NCBI GenBank assembly: GCA_002352225.1
Contig: DEIA01000025.1
Coordinates: forward strand, 3,296 to 23,700
DNA length: 20,405 nucleotides
Source: Flammeovirgaceae bacterium UBA2786
GTDB taxonomy: Bacteria > Bacteroidota > Bacteroidia > Cytophagales > Cyclobacteriaceae
Direction: 5' to 3'
The position numbers and the translations under genes were made by a program. Below are positions 1 through 6,812 of this stretch, in pieces. Positions within the stretch are counted from its first letter, which is position 1; the number at the start of each line of letters is the position of its first letter. A model generated the notes under the pieces. That model was given only the letters and a program-made list of their open reading frames with translations. It was not told the DNA's origin and did not search any database.

Positions 1-263
1 CCTACAAAATGTTCGGCCAGGTTTTCATTCACAATACCATCGCTGGCAGCAAAAAATGCCAATACATGGGTTATAAAATGCCTCTCCCCGTCATTGAGAT
101 TAAGCCAGTCTTTCATATCCTGACCTAAATCTATTTCCTCGGCCGTCCAGAAACTGGCCTCGGCCTGTTTATAGAACTTCCAGATGTCGTGATGAACGAT
201 GGGAAAGAGTACAAAGCGATCTTTGTTTTCTTTTAAAATGGGTTCGGGGTGGTGAGCGCTCAT
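1..263 (-). CDS. nrdB: Ribonucleoside-diphosphate reductase, small (R2) subunit; N-terminal part only
   Basis: This is the first 87 codons of a class Ia ribonucleotide reductase R2 subunit, which holds the diiron-tyrosyl radical used with the R1 subunit to make deoxyribonucleotides in the cytoplasm. Read on the minus strand from the ATG at 263, the protein begins MSAHHPEPILKENKDRFVLF and contains the family blocks PIVHHDIWKFYKQAEASFW (residues 21-39), TAEEIDL (40-46) and LAFFAASDGIVNENLAEHF (68-86). By comparison with mouse R2, Asp75 in AASDGIVNEN is the first iron ligand; the other ligands and the radical tyrosine lie beyond the window edge. The match is to the eukaryote-like R2 group that is common in Bacteroidota. 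The gene is divergent from rplU, with a 575-bp gap between them. The truncation is only the window boundary. Confidence 0.93.
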   Translation of the reverse strand, partial: MSAHHPEPILKENKDRFVLFPIVHHDIWKFYKQAEASFWTAEEIDLGQDMKDWLNLNDGERHFITHVLAFFAASDGIVNENLAEHFV

Positions 264-294
264 AGAAATTTTATCCGTTAATCGTTATACATAG

Positions 295-322
295 CAGTTA
301 ACTCAGTAGGGCTCAGTTAACT
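295..322. repeat. Two CAGTTAACT direct repeats, each with a palindromic core, in the nrdB leader
   Basis: CAGTTAACT occurs at 295-303 and again at 314-322, so the copies start 19 bp apart, close to two helical turns. The 8-base core AGTTAACT is its own reverse complement. A third related copy, GTTAACTAA, lies at 513-521. The pair sits between the predicted nrdB promoter and the nrdB start codon, where a repressor could act. The spacing and symmetry are seen directly; the operator role is inference. It does not resemble the NrdR box. Confidence 0.35.
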
Positions 323-394
323 AAAAATTCTTTTGGTCTCTCTTCAGAAGCCAGATGAGTAAATTAATTCTCGTTTAGCTAAAGAGTAAGGAAA

Positions 395-425
395 CAAAGA
401 TTTGAAATGATGAAGTAAAATCAAA
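395..425 (-). promoter_or_regulatory. Putative nrdB promoter (Bacteroidota type)
   Basis: Read on the minus strand, TTTG (425-422) is followed after 19 bp by AATCTTTG (402-395). This fits the Bacteroidota pattern of a -33 TTTG and a -7 TAnnTTTG with one mismatch in the -7 box. It would give a leader of about 125 nt before the nrdB ATG at 263. Confidence 0.4.
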
Positions 426-780
426 GGACAAGACAGCGGGTGCATTGGGTTGAATAGACCAATAACGAAGAGATTATTTTCAAAAGGTATTCATTTTCAT
501 TCACTTAAATCTGTTAACTAAACCATGCGCTTAACTGAATAATTTTTTGATTTTTTTTTGATGAATTTTTTACCTCAAAAAAGTTGTGTGCGCAGGATAA
601 ATAGCAGGTATAAAATTGAAGGTGGTTTCTACAAACAGGTATTGATTTTTTTGTCTTTAATCAACCGGTTTTGGGGCGCTTATTTATTCTCGACACCGTA
701 TTGATTTTCAGATTTTTAGAGCACCATCCCTCAAAAAATCTTCAAAAATCAACTTTCTTATAAAATCTAAGAACATGGGG

Positions 781-816
781 TTGATTATGTTACTGTTTGA
801 CTTATCTTTGCAGTCC
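781..816 (+). promoter_or_regulatory. rplU-rpmA promoter with CAGTCC discriminator
   Basis: TTG (781-783), a 19-bp spacer and TATCTTTG (803-810) match the Bacteroidota -33/-7 consensus exactly. The -7 box is followed at once by CAGTCC (811-816), the same six bases found after the -7 boxes of rplS and rpsP. The start codon of rplU follows 22 nt later. Confidence 0.8.
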
Positions 817-838
817 AAAATTTTAAACTATCCAAAAA

Positions 839-1147
839 ATGTACGCAATTGTAGACATTGCCGGAAAGCAGTTTAAGGTGGCTAAAGACCAATATATTTA
901 TGCTCCTAAAATGGAGGGTGAAGCCGGATCGAACGTTTCGTTCGAGAAGGTTTTACTACTCGATAATAATGGTAGTGTAGAAGTTGGCGCCCCTACTGTA
1001 AAAGGTGTTAAAGTATCAGGTAAGATACTGGAGCACGTAAAAGGAAATAAAGTGATCGTATTTAAGAAGAAGCGTAGAAAAGGGTACGCTGTAAAGAATG
1101 GTCACCGCCAACAGTTTACCAAGGTGCAAATAGAAAGCATCGGTTAA
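839..1147 (+). CDS. rplU: 50S ribosomal protein L21
   Basis: This encodes bL21, a 102-residue large-subunit protein that binds 23S rRNA; the length is normal for the family. The start MYAIVDIAGKQFKVAKDQYI is the typical L21 opening, and the basic C-terminal half with HVKGNKVIVFKKKRRKGYA (about residues 65-83) followed by GHRQQFTKVQI is the family signature. The ATG at 839 follows an A-rich leader (CCAAAAA) with no Shine-Dalgarno sequence, as is usual in Bacteroidota. It is the first gene of a two-gene operon with rpmA (30-bp gap), driven by the promoter at 781-816. L21 and L27 are paired in most bacteria. Confidence 0.98.
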   Translation: MYAIVDIAGKQFKVAKDQYIYAPKMEGEAGSNVSFEKVLLLDNNGSVEVGAPTVKGVKVSGKILEHVKGNKVIVFKKKRRKGYAVKNGHRQQFTKVQIESIG

Positions 1148-1177
1148 TTTGAAGTTGAACCTAATAAAAGAAATTGC

Positions 1178-1435
1178 ATGGCACATAAAAAAGGTGAAGG
1201 TAAAGTAAAGAACGGCCGCGAGTCGGAAAGTAAGCGGTTAGGCATTAAGGTTTACGGTGGCCAGAAAGTGGTTGCCGGAAATATTATTGTGCGCCAGCGG
1301 GGCACCAAACATAACCCCGGCCGTAATGTAGGCTTAGGTAAAGACCATACTTTGTTTGCATTGACAAACGGAGTGGTAGTTTTCAAAAAAGGAAAAGCCA
1401 ATAAGTCCTTTGTATCCGTTCAGGCAGAAGCCTGA
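1178..1435 (+). CDS. rpmA: 50S ribosomal protein L27
   Basis: This encodes bL27, 85 residues, whose N-terminus reaches the peptidyl-transferase centre. It begins directly with MAHKKGEGKVKNGRESESKR, so it has no cleavable N-terminal extension of the Firmicutes kind. The following blocks LGIKVYGGQKVVAGNIIVRQ and RGTKHNPGRNVGLGKDHTLF are canonical L27. It is the second and last gene of the rplU-rpmA operon and is followed within 25 bp by a strong intrinsic terminator. Confidence 0.98.
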   Translation: MAHKKGEGKVKNGRESESKRLGIKVYGGQKVVAGNIIVRQRGTKHNPGRNVGLGKDHTLFALTNGVVVFKKGKANKSFVSVQAEA

Positions 1436-1458
1436 CTTTCTTAAAAAGAAGTGGTTTT

Positions 1459-1500
1459 AAAAGAACCCCGCTCAGGTTGAGCGGGGTTCTTTTGTTTTAA
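1459..1500 (+). terminator. Intrinsic terminator of rplU-rpmA
   Basis: A perfect 16-bp stem pairs 1459-1474 with 1478-1493 around a GGT loop. It includes the GC block ACCCCGCTCA/TGAGCGGGGT and continues into a T-rich tail (TTTTGTTTT). This is one of the strongest hairpins in the window. Confidence 0.93.
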
Positions 1501-1525
1501 GCGGATAAAAAAGTGTTTTTGAAAA

Positions 1526-1554
1526 AATATTTTGTAATGCAAATTCAAAATATT
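1526..1554. repeat. 9-bp inverted repeat upstream of susC
   Basis: AATATTTTG at 1526-1534 and CAAAATATT at 1546-1554 are perfect reverse complements separated by 11 bp. The right arm with one flanking base (TCAAAATATT, 1545-1554) recurs at 1647-1656, on the other side of the predicted susC promoter. The arms could be sites for a dimeric regulator, but they are AT-rich, so some similarity by chance is expected. Confidence 0.35.
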
Positions 1555-1568
1555 GTTTGGTTTAAAGC

Positions 1569-1598
1569 TTTGGATAAACGCACCCCATAGAATATTTG
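1569..1598 (+). promoter_or_regulatory. Putative susC promoter
   Basis: TTTG (1569-1572), an 18-bp spacer and AATATTTG (1591-1598) approximate the Bacteroidota promoter, with one mismatch in the -7 box. Transcription would start near 1604, giving a leader of roughly 135 nt. A weaker alternative -7 (TTTATTTG) lies at 1624-1631 without a good -33 box. Confidence 0.35.
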
Positions 1599-1604
1599 CT
1601 TTCG

Positions 1605-1614
1605 TAAACGTTTA
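1605..1614. promoter_or_regulatory. LacI-family-like operator core TAAACGTTTA
   Basis: TAAACGTTTA is a perfect 10-bp palindrome with the central AAACGTTT that typifies LacI/PurR/CcpA-family operators. It lies just downstream of the predicted susC -7 box, where a bound repressor would block initiation. No regulator gene is in the window. The palindrome is seen directly, the family resemblance is established knowledge, and its function here is inferred. Confidence 0.4.
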
Positions 1615-1739
1615 AATCATAATTTTATTTGGTTATAAACTGTTAATCAAAATATTATCCCGATGTTTTCTGGCGGGCAGATATATTCTATCTGAAGAAT
1701 CTCTTAGATTTAACACTTTATTAACCTAAACCTAAACCT

Positions 1740-4700
1740 ATGAAGAAGTTTTTACTACTATGCTTCTCATTCGTTTTTGTGCTCAGTGCATGGGCGCAGG
1801 AGCGAGTGGTTTCGGGTAAAGTAACGTCTGCAGAAGATGGTTCCGCTTTGCCCGGAGTAAACGTAGTTCTGAAAGGAACTACAACAAATGGAACAGTTAC
1901 CGATGCTTCCGGTGGCTTTAGTTTATCCGTTCCCGCCTCGGGAGGAACACTTACCTTTTCTTTTATTGGATTTACCACTAAGGAGGAAGCGATTGGAGAA
2001 AGATCGGTTGTTAATGTAACCATGGGCCTGGATGTTCAACAACTTGGCGAAGTGGTTGTAACAGCAGTGGGTATTGAACGTGAAAAAAAATCCCTTGGTT
2101 ATTCGGTTACGAGTCTGAATTCAGACAATATTCAATCTCGTTCTGAAGTTGACCCACTTCGTGCACTGCAAGGAAAAATGCCAGGCGTAAATATTGCCGG
2201 TTCTGGCGGTGCTCCAGGTCAGTCAACAAAAATCAATATCCGGGGTATGTCTTCAATGACGGGTAATACCCAACCTCTGTTTATTGTAGATGGTATTCCT
2301 TTCGACAACTCGACCAATGAAGCTACAGGATCTGGTTCAAATACGGTTTATTCAAATCGCGCGTTTGATTTGGACCCAAACAACATTGAAAGTATTTCTA
2401 TATTAAAAGGGGCTGCCGCCTCTGCCCTTTACGGAAGCCGGGCTACCAATGGTGTGGTGGTTATTACAACTAAAGCAGCAAAGAAGAATTCAAAGAAGGG
2501 ATTAGAGATAACCTATAATACCTCGTTTAACGTAGAGCAGGTGTCAGGCATCCCTGATTATCAGGATGTATATACGCAAGGATCAAATCAGGTGTACAAT
2601 GGTGGATTCATCGGTAACTGGGGTTCTCCCTTCCCGAATCATGTAGATGCCATAAACGCCCAGTATGGTACTAATTACACCAAAGTTTATGGTATCTATC
2701 CGGATGGAATGCCTTACCCGGATGGTACTGCCCCAAACCCTATTAATAACCGGTATCCTAACCTGTTTCCACAGTTTGTACAACAATATACCCGTACCGA
2801 CAATGGCGCGGTTGTTAATGTTTCTGCTCCTTATGCAATAGAGCCTCACGATATTATCGGTGGGTTTTTCAGGGATGGAAAATTATTCGAGAATGCACTT
2901 CAGATATCTTCAGGTTCTGATAAGGCAAATATTAATGCTGGCGTATCGCGTATGACGCAGGAAGGTATTGTTCCCAATACGGAAGCCACCCGAACCACCT
3001 TAAGTTTTGGGGGAAATGGCCAATTAGATAATGGACTGTTCTTGTCTGGTACAGTAAACTATGCGAACACTACACAGCAATCTCCACAGTCGGGTGGTAG
3101 TGCCTTTTACGATTATTCCGGAGGCGGAGGTAACTCTATTTATTCCCGTTTGTTCTATTTGCCCAGAAACTTTGACCTTAATGGGTTGCCAATTGAAAAC
3201 CCGGTAGATGGATCAAATGTTTTCTATCGCGCTTTGGAGAATCCGCATTGGATAGCAAAATATAACTTATACAACAGTGATGTTAATCGGGTATATGGTA
3301 ACCTTACCGCCAGCTATGATGTTACTAGCTGGTTAAACGTATTGTTGAAGGGTGGTATTAACACGTATAGCGAGTCACGAAGAAACGTGATTCGTAAAGG
3401 GGGTATTGATATACCTAACGGTCAGATTTGGACAGAAGACCTTACCAACACAGAACAGGATTATAACCTGATAGTAACATTTAACAAGGAACTTAACGAG
3501 AACCTTAATTTAAGAGCATTGGTTGGGTTTAATGCTAACCAACGTCAATACTCAGCCAGAAAAGTTACCGGTAACAATGTAATTTCTGCAGGATTGAACC
3601 TGACAGACGCTACATCTACCCAAATTGTAGATTATGACTACATGACCCTTAGAAGACTATTAGGTGTTTATACAGACATTTCGCTTTCATATAAAGACTA
3701 TCTCTTCCTGAACCTTGTAGCGCGTAACGATAAATCTTCAACTCTACCTATTGGAAACAATAGTTATTTCTACCCGGGCGCTAGTGTGTCTTTTGTTGTT
3801 AGCGAGGCCATGCAAATGCCCTCATTCATTGATAGGTTAAAAGTGCGTGCAGGTTATACTAAAGTAGGTAACGATGCCGGTCCGTACCGGACAGGGATTG
3901 TTTATGGTATAGCAACTCCATTTACTCCGTCTGGTGGCAGCCCAATAAACCGGGCCACATTAGGCAATACCCTTGGTAATCCGAACCTAAAACCAGAATT
4001 CACAACAGAAGCTGAAGGTGGTATTGAGGTTGCCTTTCTTAAAGGAAAGATCGGATTAGATTTAACTTACTTCTCACGTGTTTCAACCGATCAAATTGCC
4101 AGCGCTGCGGTTGCCCGATCAAGTGGGTTTACAACCGAAATTGTTAACGTTGGAGAATTGACAAACAAGGGTTGGGAAATTGGATTGGATCTTAACCCGG
4201 TAAAATTGGAAAATGGTTTTGCCTGGAACTCATATGTAGCATTTACCAGAATCAGATCCATGATTGTTGATGCCGGCCCGGCAGGTCAGATATTAATTGG
4301 CGGGCCTGGTGGCGGGTATGGACAGGTTATTCATAAAAATGGATACCCTTATGCCCAGATTTTTGGAAGTAAAAACGCGCGCGATGAAGAAGGTAATTTA
4401 TTGATCGACCCGAACACCGGTATGCCGTTTGCGCTTCCAACTGAAGAGGTAGTGGGTGATCCAAACCCGGATTTTACTTTGGGATGGACAAACACATTTA
4501 CATACAAGAATTTGGCGCTAAGCTTCCTGATTGATTGGAAACAAGGAGGAGATTTATTCTCATTCTCAGCGGCTTCATTGTTGTTGCGCGGTCAGTTAGC
4601 TAACAGTGTAGATCGTGAAGGCCTCAGGGTTGTACCCGGAATAATCGGAAGCCCACAAACTTTTGCTCCAATTCTAGATGAAAACTTAGATAAGGTGCGG

Positions 4701-5042
4701 AATACTATTCCGGTAACTGCATTCGACTCTCACTTTACCAATGGTTGGGGGGCTTATGGACAAACCGAAGTAAATATTTATGATGCTACAACTATCCGCT
4801 TACGCGAAATCTCGCTTAGCTATGTAATGCCAAAATCAGTTTTATCAAAAACTCCATTTGGATCAGCTAAGATTTCAGTTTCAGGCCGTAACCTGTGGTG
4901 GAATGCACCCAATATGTTAGAAGGATTAAACTTTGACCCTGAATCATCAGGCGTAGTTTCTTCCTCGAACGTACAAGGTTTTGAGTTAGGCGCAGCGCCT
5001 ACAACAAGACGTTACGGTGTTAACCTTACACTTACATTCTAA
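1740..5042 (+). CDS. SusC/RagA-family TonB-linked outer-membrane transporter
   Basis: This 1100-residue protein is a SusC-type TonB-dependent porin that imports a nutrient across the outer membrane under a SusD lid. It starts with a signal peptide (MKKFLLLCFSFVFVLSAWAQ, cut near residues 18-20). A carboxypeptidase-D-regulatory-like domain follows (about 20-105, with SGKVTSAEDGSALPGVNVVL), then the conserved segment EVVVTAVGI and the plug (about 110-250). The plug carries the SusC hallmarks ALQGKMPGVNI, INIRGMSS, PLFIVDGIPF and ALYGSRATNGVVVITTK (about 229-245). The rest is the beta-barrel, ending in YGVNLTLTF with a terminal Phe. There is no FecR-interacting N-terminal extension, so control by an anti-sigma pair is not indicated. 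The ATG at 1740 overlaps three AACCTA hexamers (1723-1740). It begins an operon with a SusD and a third lipoprotein. The substrate cannot be told from sequence. Confidence 0.96.
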   Translation: MKKFLLLCFSFVFVLSAWAQERVVSGKVTSAEDGSALPGVNVVLKGTTTNGTVTDASGGFSLSVPASGGTLTFSFIGFTTKEEAIGERSVVNVTMGLDVQQLGEVVVTAVGIEREKKSLGYSVTSLNSDNIQSRSEVDPLRALQGKMPGVNIAGSGGAPGQSTKINIRGMSSMTGNTQPLFIVDGIPFDNSTNEATGSGSNTVYSNRAFDLDPNNIESISILKGAAASALYGSRATNGVVVITTKAAKKNSKKGLEITYNTSFNVEQVSGIPDYQDVYTQGSNQVYNGGFIGNWGSPFPNHVDAINAQYGTNYTKVYGIYPDGMPYPDGTAPNPINNRYPNLFPQFVQQYTRTDNGAVVNVSAPYAIEPHDIIGGFFRDGKLFENALQISSGSDKANINAGVSRMTQEGIVPNTEATRTTLSFGGNGQLDNGLFLSGTVNYANTTQQSPQSGGSAFYDYSGGGGNSIYSRLFYLPRNFDLNGLPIENPVDGSNVFYRALENPHWIAKYNLYNSDVNRVYGNLTASYDVTSWLNVLLKGGINTYSESRRNVIRKGGIDIPNGQIWTEDLTNTEQDYNLIVTFNKELNENLNLRALVGFNANQRQYSARKVTGNNVISAGLNLTDATSTQIVDYDYMTLRRLLGVYTDISLSYKDYLFLNLVARNDKSSTLPIGNNSYFYPGASVSFVVSEAMQMPSFIDRLKVRAGYTKVGNDAGPYRTGIVYGIATPFTPSGGSPINRATLGNTLGNPNLKPEFTTEAEGGIEVAFLKGKIGLDLTYFSRVSTDQIASAAVARSSGFTTEIVNVGELTNKGWEIGLDLNPVKLENGFAWNSYVAFTRIRSMIVDAGPAGQILIGGPGGGYGQVIHKNGYPYAQIFGSKNARDEEGNLLIDPNTGMPFALPTEEVVGDPNPDFTLGWTNTFTYKNLALSFLIDWKQGGDLFSFSAASLLLRGQLANSVDREGLRVVPGIIGSPQTFAPILDENLDKVRNTIPVTAFDSHFTNGWGAYGQTEVNIYDATTIRLREISLSYVMPKSVLSKTPFGSAKISVSGRNLWWNAPNMLEGLNFDPESSGVVSSSNVQGFELGAAPTTRRYGVNLTLTF

Positions 5043-5066
5043 GTATCAACTATAATTTTTTTGATT

Positions 5067-6800
5067 ATGAAAATGTTTAAGAAAAAAGGTAGTGGATTGA
5101 TACTGGCAGCAGTACTGTTGTTTTCAGTCTCATCTTGCGACCTGTTTGATTTAGATATAAACCAAGACCCAAATAACCCATCTCAGGCGTCTTTGGAATT
5201 GCTTTTGACTAACGTAATGCTGGATGCATCCTCGACTTTTGCCGGAGGATTAAATAACGCAACATCTGGTTTCATGGCTCAAACCACTTCAACGGATGAC
5301 CATAATATGACTAACGGTTCGTGGAATGGCACCTGGAATTTTTTGTATAGCGGTCCTTTGAACGATCTGGAACGCATTATTGTAGCGGCCACGGAACAAG
5401 GAAATAACCCGCATTATCTGGCTGTAGCCCAGGTTTTAAAGGCCTACTATTTTAGTTTAATGGTAGACCTCTGGGGCGATGTACCTTATTTTTCTGCCTT
5501 CAAAGGAGATCAGGGCGATAAGACTCCGGTATACGATGATCAGGTAGCTATCTATGCCGATTTGATTAAGCTTTGTGACGATGCCATTGCAAATATTGCA
5601 CTAACAAGCCCGGTACGTGTATTGGGAGATGTTATGTATAATAATGGCGGAACCTCAGTAAGTGCAGCAACACAAATGGGCCGGTGGAGAAAGGCAGCAA
5701 AGTCATTGAAACTTCGCTTATTGTTACAAACTAGCAAAGTAGATGCAAGTGCAGCGGGAAAAATTCAAGCTCTTATTACTGAAAATGATTTGATTCTTAC
5801 CGCTGCTGAGGATTTCCAGTTTAAGTTTGGAATATTGCAGAACCCGGATGATCGCCACCCATGGTATCAAAATGGATATTCAGGTGGTGAGGCCGGATTT
5901 TCTTACTATGGACATCAGTTCATGTATGAAATGCTGCTGAACAGAGACCCAAGAGCCCCATTCTACTTCCATCGTCAAACCAATGACATTCTGGATCCTG
6001 CTGACCCTACAGATAAGCAGACCATCCCATGTTCGCAACGCTCGGATTGTACCTACGGATATTTTGTGCTAAACGGTAACATCACTAACGCATTATTTAA
6101 TCGCGATCCTGATGCGCTTTCTACAAGCCAGGCCGAATATCTTGCAGGATACTTTGGGCGAGACAGGTCAGATCCATCCGGTATTCCAAACGATAACCCG
6201 TTGAGAACTACGGTGGGTGCATACCCTGCTGCCGGTGTTTGGGATAGTGCTCCTGCTGCGGGTGGTGGTAATCAGGCAAGAGGAGATGGTATATTCCCTA
6301 TGATCACCTCGTGGATGGTAAACTTTTATAAACTTGAAGCACAGATCTCATTGGGTGTAACCACCGGTCAAACTGACGAGACCTTGCTTAGAAATGCATT
6401 GAATGCCCAGTTTGCCAAAGTGTTTTCAATAGGATCTTCTGTGGGTGGCAATGTTGACCCCGCTACATGGACATTCCCTATAGCCTATAAGACACAGACT
6501 GTCTTTGTTAATGATGTGGTTGCGGCTTATCCGACAGCAGGAACAGAGGGAGCTAAACTTCAATATGCGTTGAAGCAGGCTTGGTTTGCAAATCATGGAA
6601 ATGGTTTTGAGATGTATAATGCATTCCGCAGAACAGGATTTCCAAGCGATTTACAGGCTCCCCTTCAGGCTCCACGTCAGTTTGCGTTAAGTCTGCCGTA
6701 TGCGCAGGACGAATTGAACCTTAATCCGAATACGCCTACAAAGATTTATGATAGCCCAGCGGATGCGATTTTCTGGGATGTTCTTAAGTATCAGTTTTAA
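5067..6800 (+). CDS. SusD/RagB-family surface lipoprotein (SusD-like_2 type)
   Basis: This 577-residue lipoprotein should form the substrate-binding lid on the SusC porin encoded 24 bp upstream. I chose the ATG at 5067; an in-frame TTG at 5061 is less likely, and the ATG at 5073 is also possible. The signal peptide is basic then hydrophobic and ends in the lipobox FSVSSC, with Cys24 as the lipidated residue. The segment after it, DLFDLDINQDPNNPSQASLE, and LLLTNVMLDASS resemble the SusD-like_2 branch. The helical segment around AVAQVLKAYYFSLMVDLWGD is the usual SusD TPR-like core, and the C-terminus (FWDVLKYQF) is typical. SusC and SusD are normally encoded together, which supports both calls. 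The next gene begins 12 bp downstream, so the three genes are co-transcribed. Confidence 0.94.
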   Translation: MKMFKKKGSGLILAAVLLFSVSSCDLFDLDINQDPNNPSQASLELLLTNVMLDASSTFAGGLNNATSGFMAQTTSTDDHNMTNGSWNGTWNFLYSGPLNDLERIIVAATEQGNNPHYLAVAQVLKAYYFSLMVDLWGDVPYFSAFKGDQGDKTPVYDDQVAIYADLIKLCDDAIANIALTSPVRVLGDVMYNNGGTSVSAATQMGRWRKAAKSLKLRLLLQTSKVDASAAGKIQALITENDLILTAAEDFQFKFGILQNPDDRHPWYQNGYSGGEAGFSYYGHQFMYEMLLNRDPRAPFYFHRQTNDILDPADPTDKQTIPCSQRSDCTYGYFVLNGNITNALFNRDPDALSTSQAEYLAGYFGRDRSDPSGIPNDNPLRTTVGAYPAAGVWDSAPAAGGGNQARGDGIFPMITSWMVNFYKLEAQISLGVTTGQTDETLLRNALNAQFAKVFSIGSSVGGNVDPATWTFPIAYKTQTVFVNDVVAAYPTAGTEGAKLQYALKQAWFANHGNGFEMYNAFRRTGFPSDLQAPLQAPRQFALSLPYAQDELNLNPNTPTKIYDSPADAIFWDVLKYQF

Positions 6801-6812
6801 TTTGCCATTGAT

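Larger units (their letters stand above)
264..838. other. 575-bp AT-rich divergent intergenic region between nrdB and rplU
   Basis: I found no credible coding region or recognisable RNA gene here. It holds a putative nrdB promoter (395-425, minus), two 9-bp CAGTTAACT repeats in the nrdB leader, several TTGATT-type tracts, including an 11-base direct repeat GTATTGATTTT at 639-649 and 698-708, and the rplU promoter (781-816). The stretch 540-580 is rich in T runs and may act as an upstream A/T element, which is an inference. It is unusually long for two short housekeeping leaders. Confidence 0.6.

Noticed and set aside
264..838. Possible replication origin or small RNA in the long AT-rich gap
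   Set aside because: No cluster of DnaA boxes (TTATNCACA) and no recognisable RNA fold or terminator; promoters and repeats account for much of it.
1679..1693. Short dyad AGATA-N5-TATCT upstream of susC
   Set aside because: Five-base arms in AT-rich DNA are expected by chance.
1723..1740. Telomere-like CCTAAA repeat
   Set aside because: Only three units in a bacterial 5' leader; the resemblance is coincidental.
5061..5066. TTG start for the SusD gene two codons upstream
   Set aside because: The ATG at 5067 gives a normal lipoprotein signal peptide, and nothing supports the TTG.
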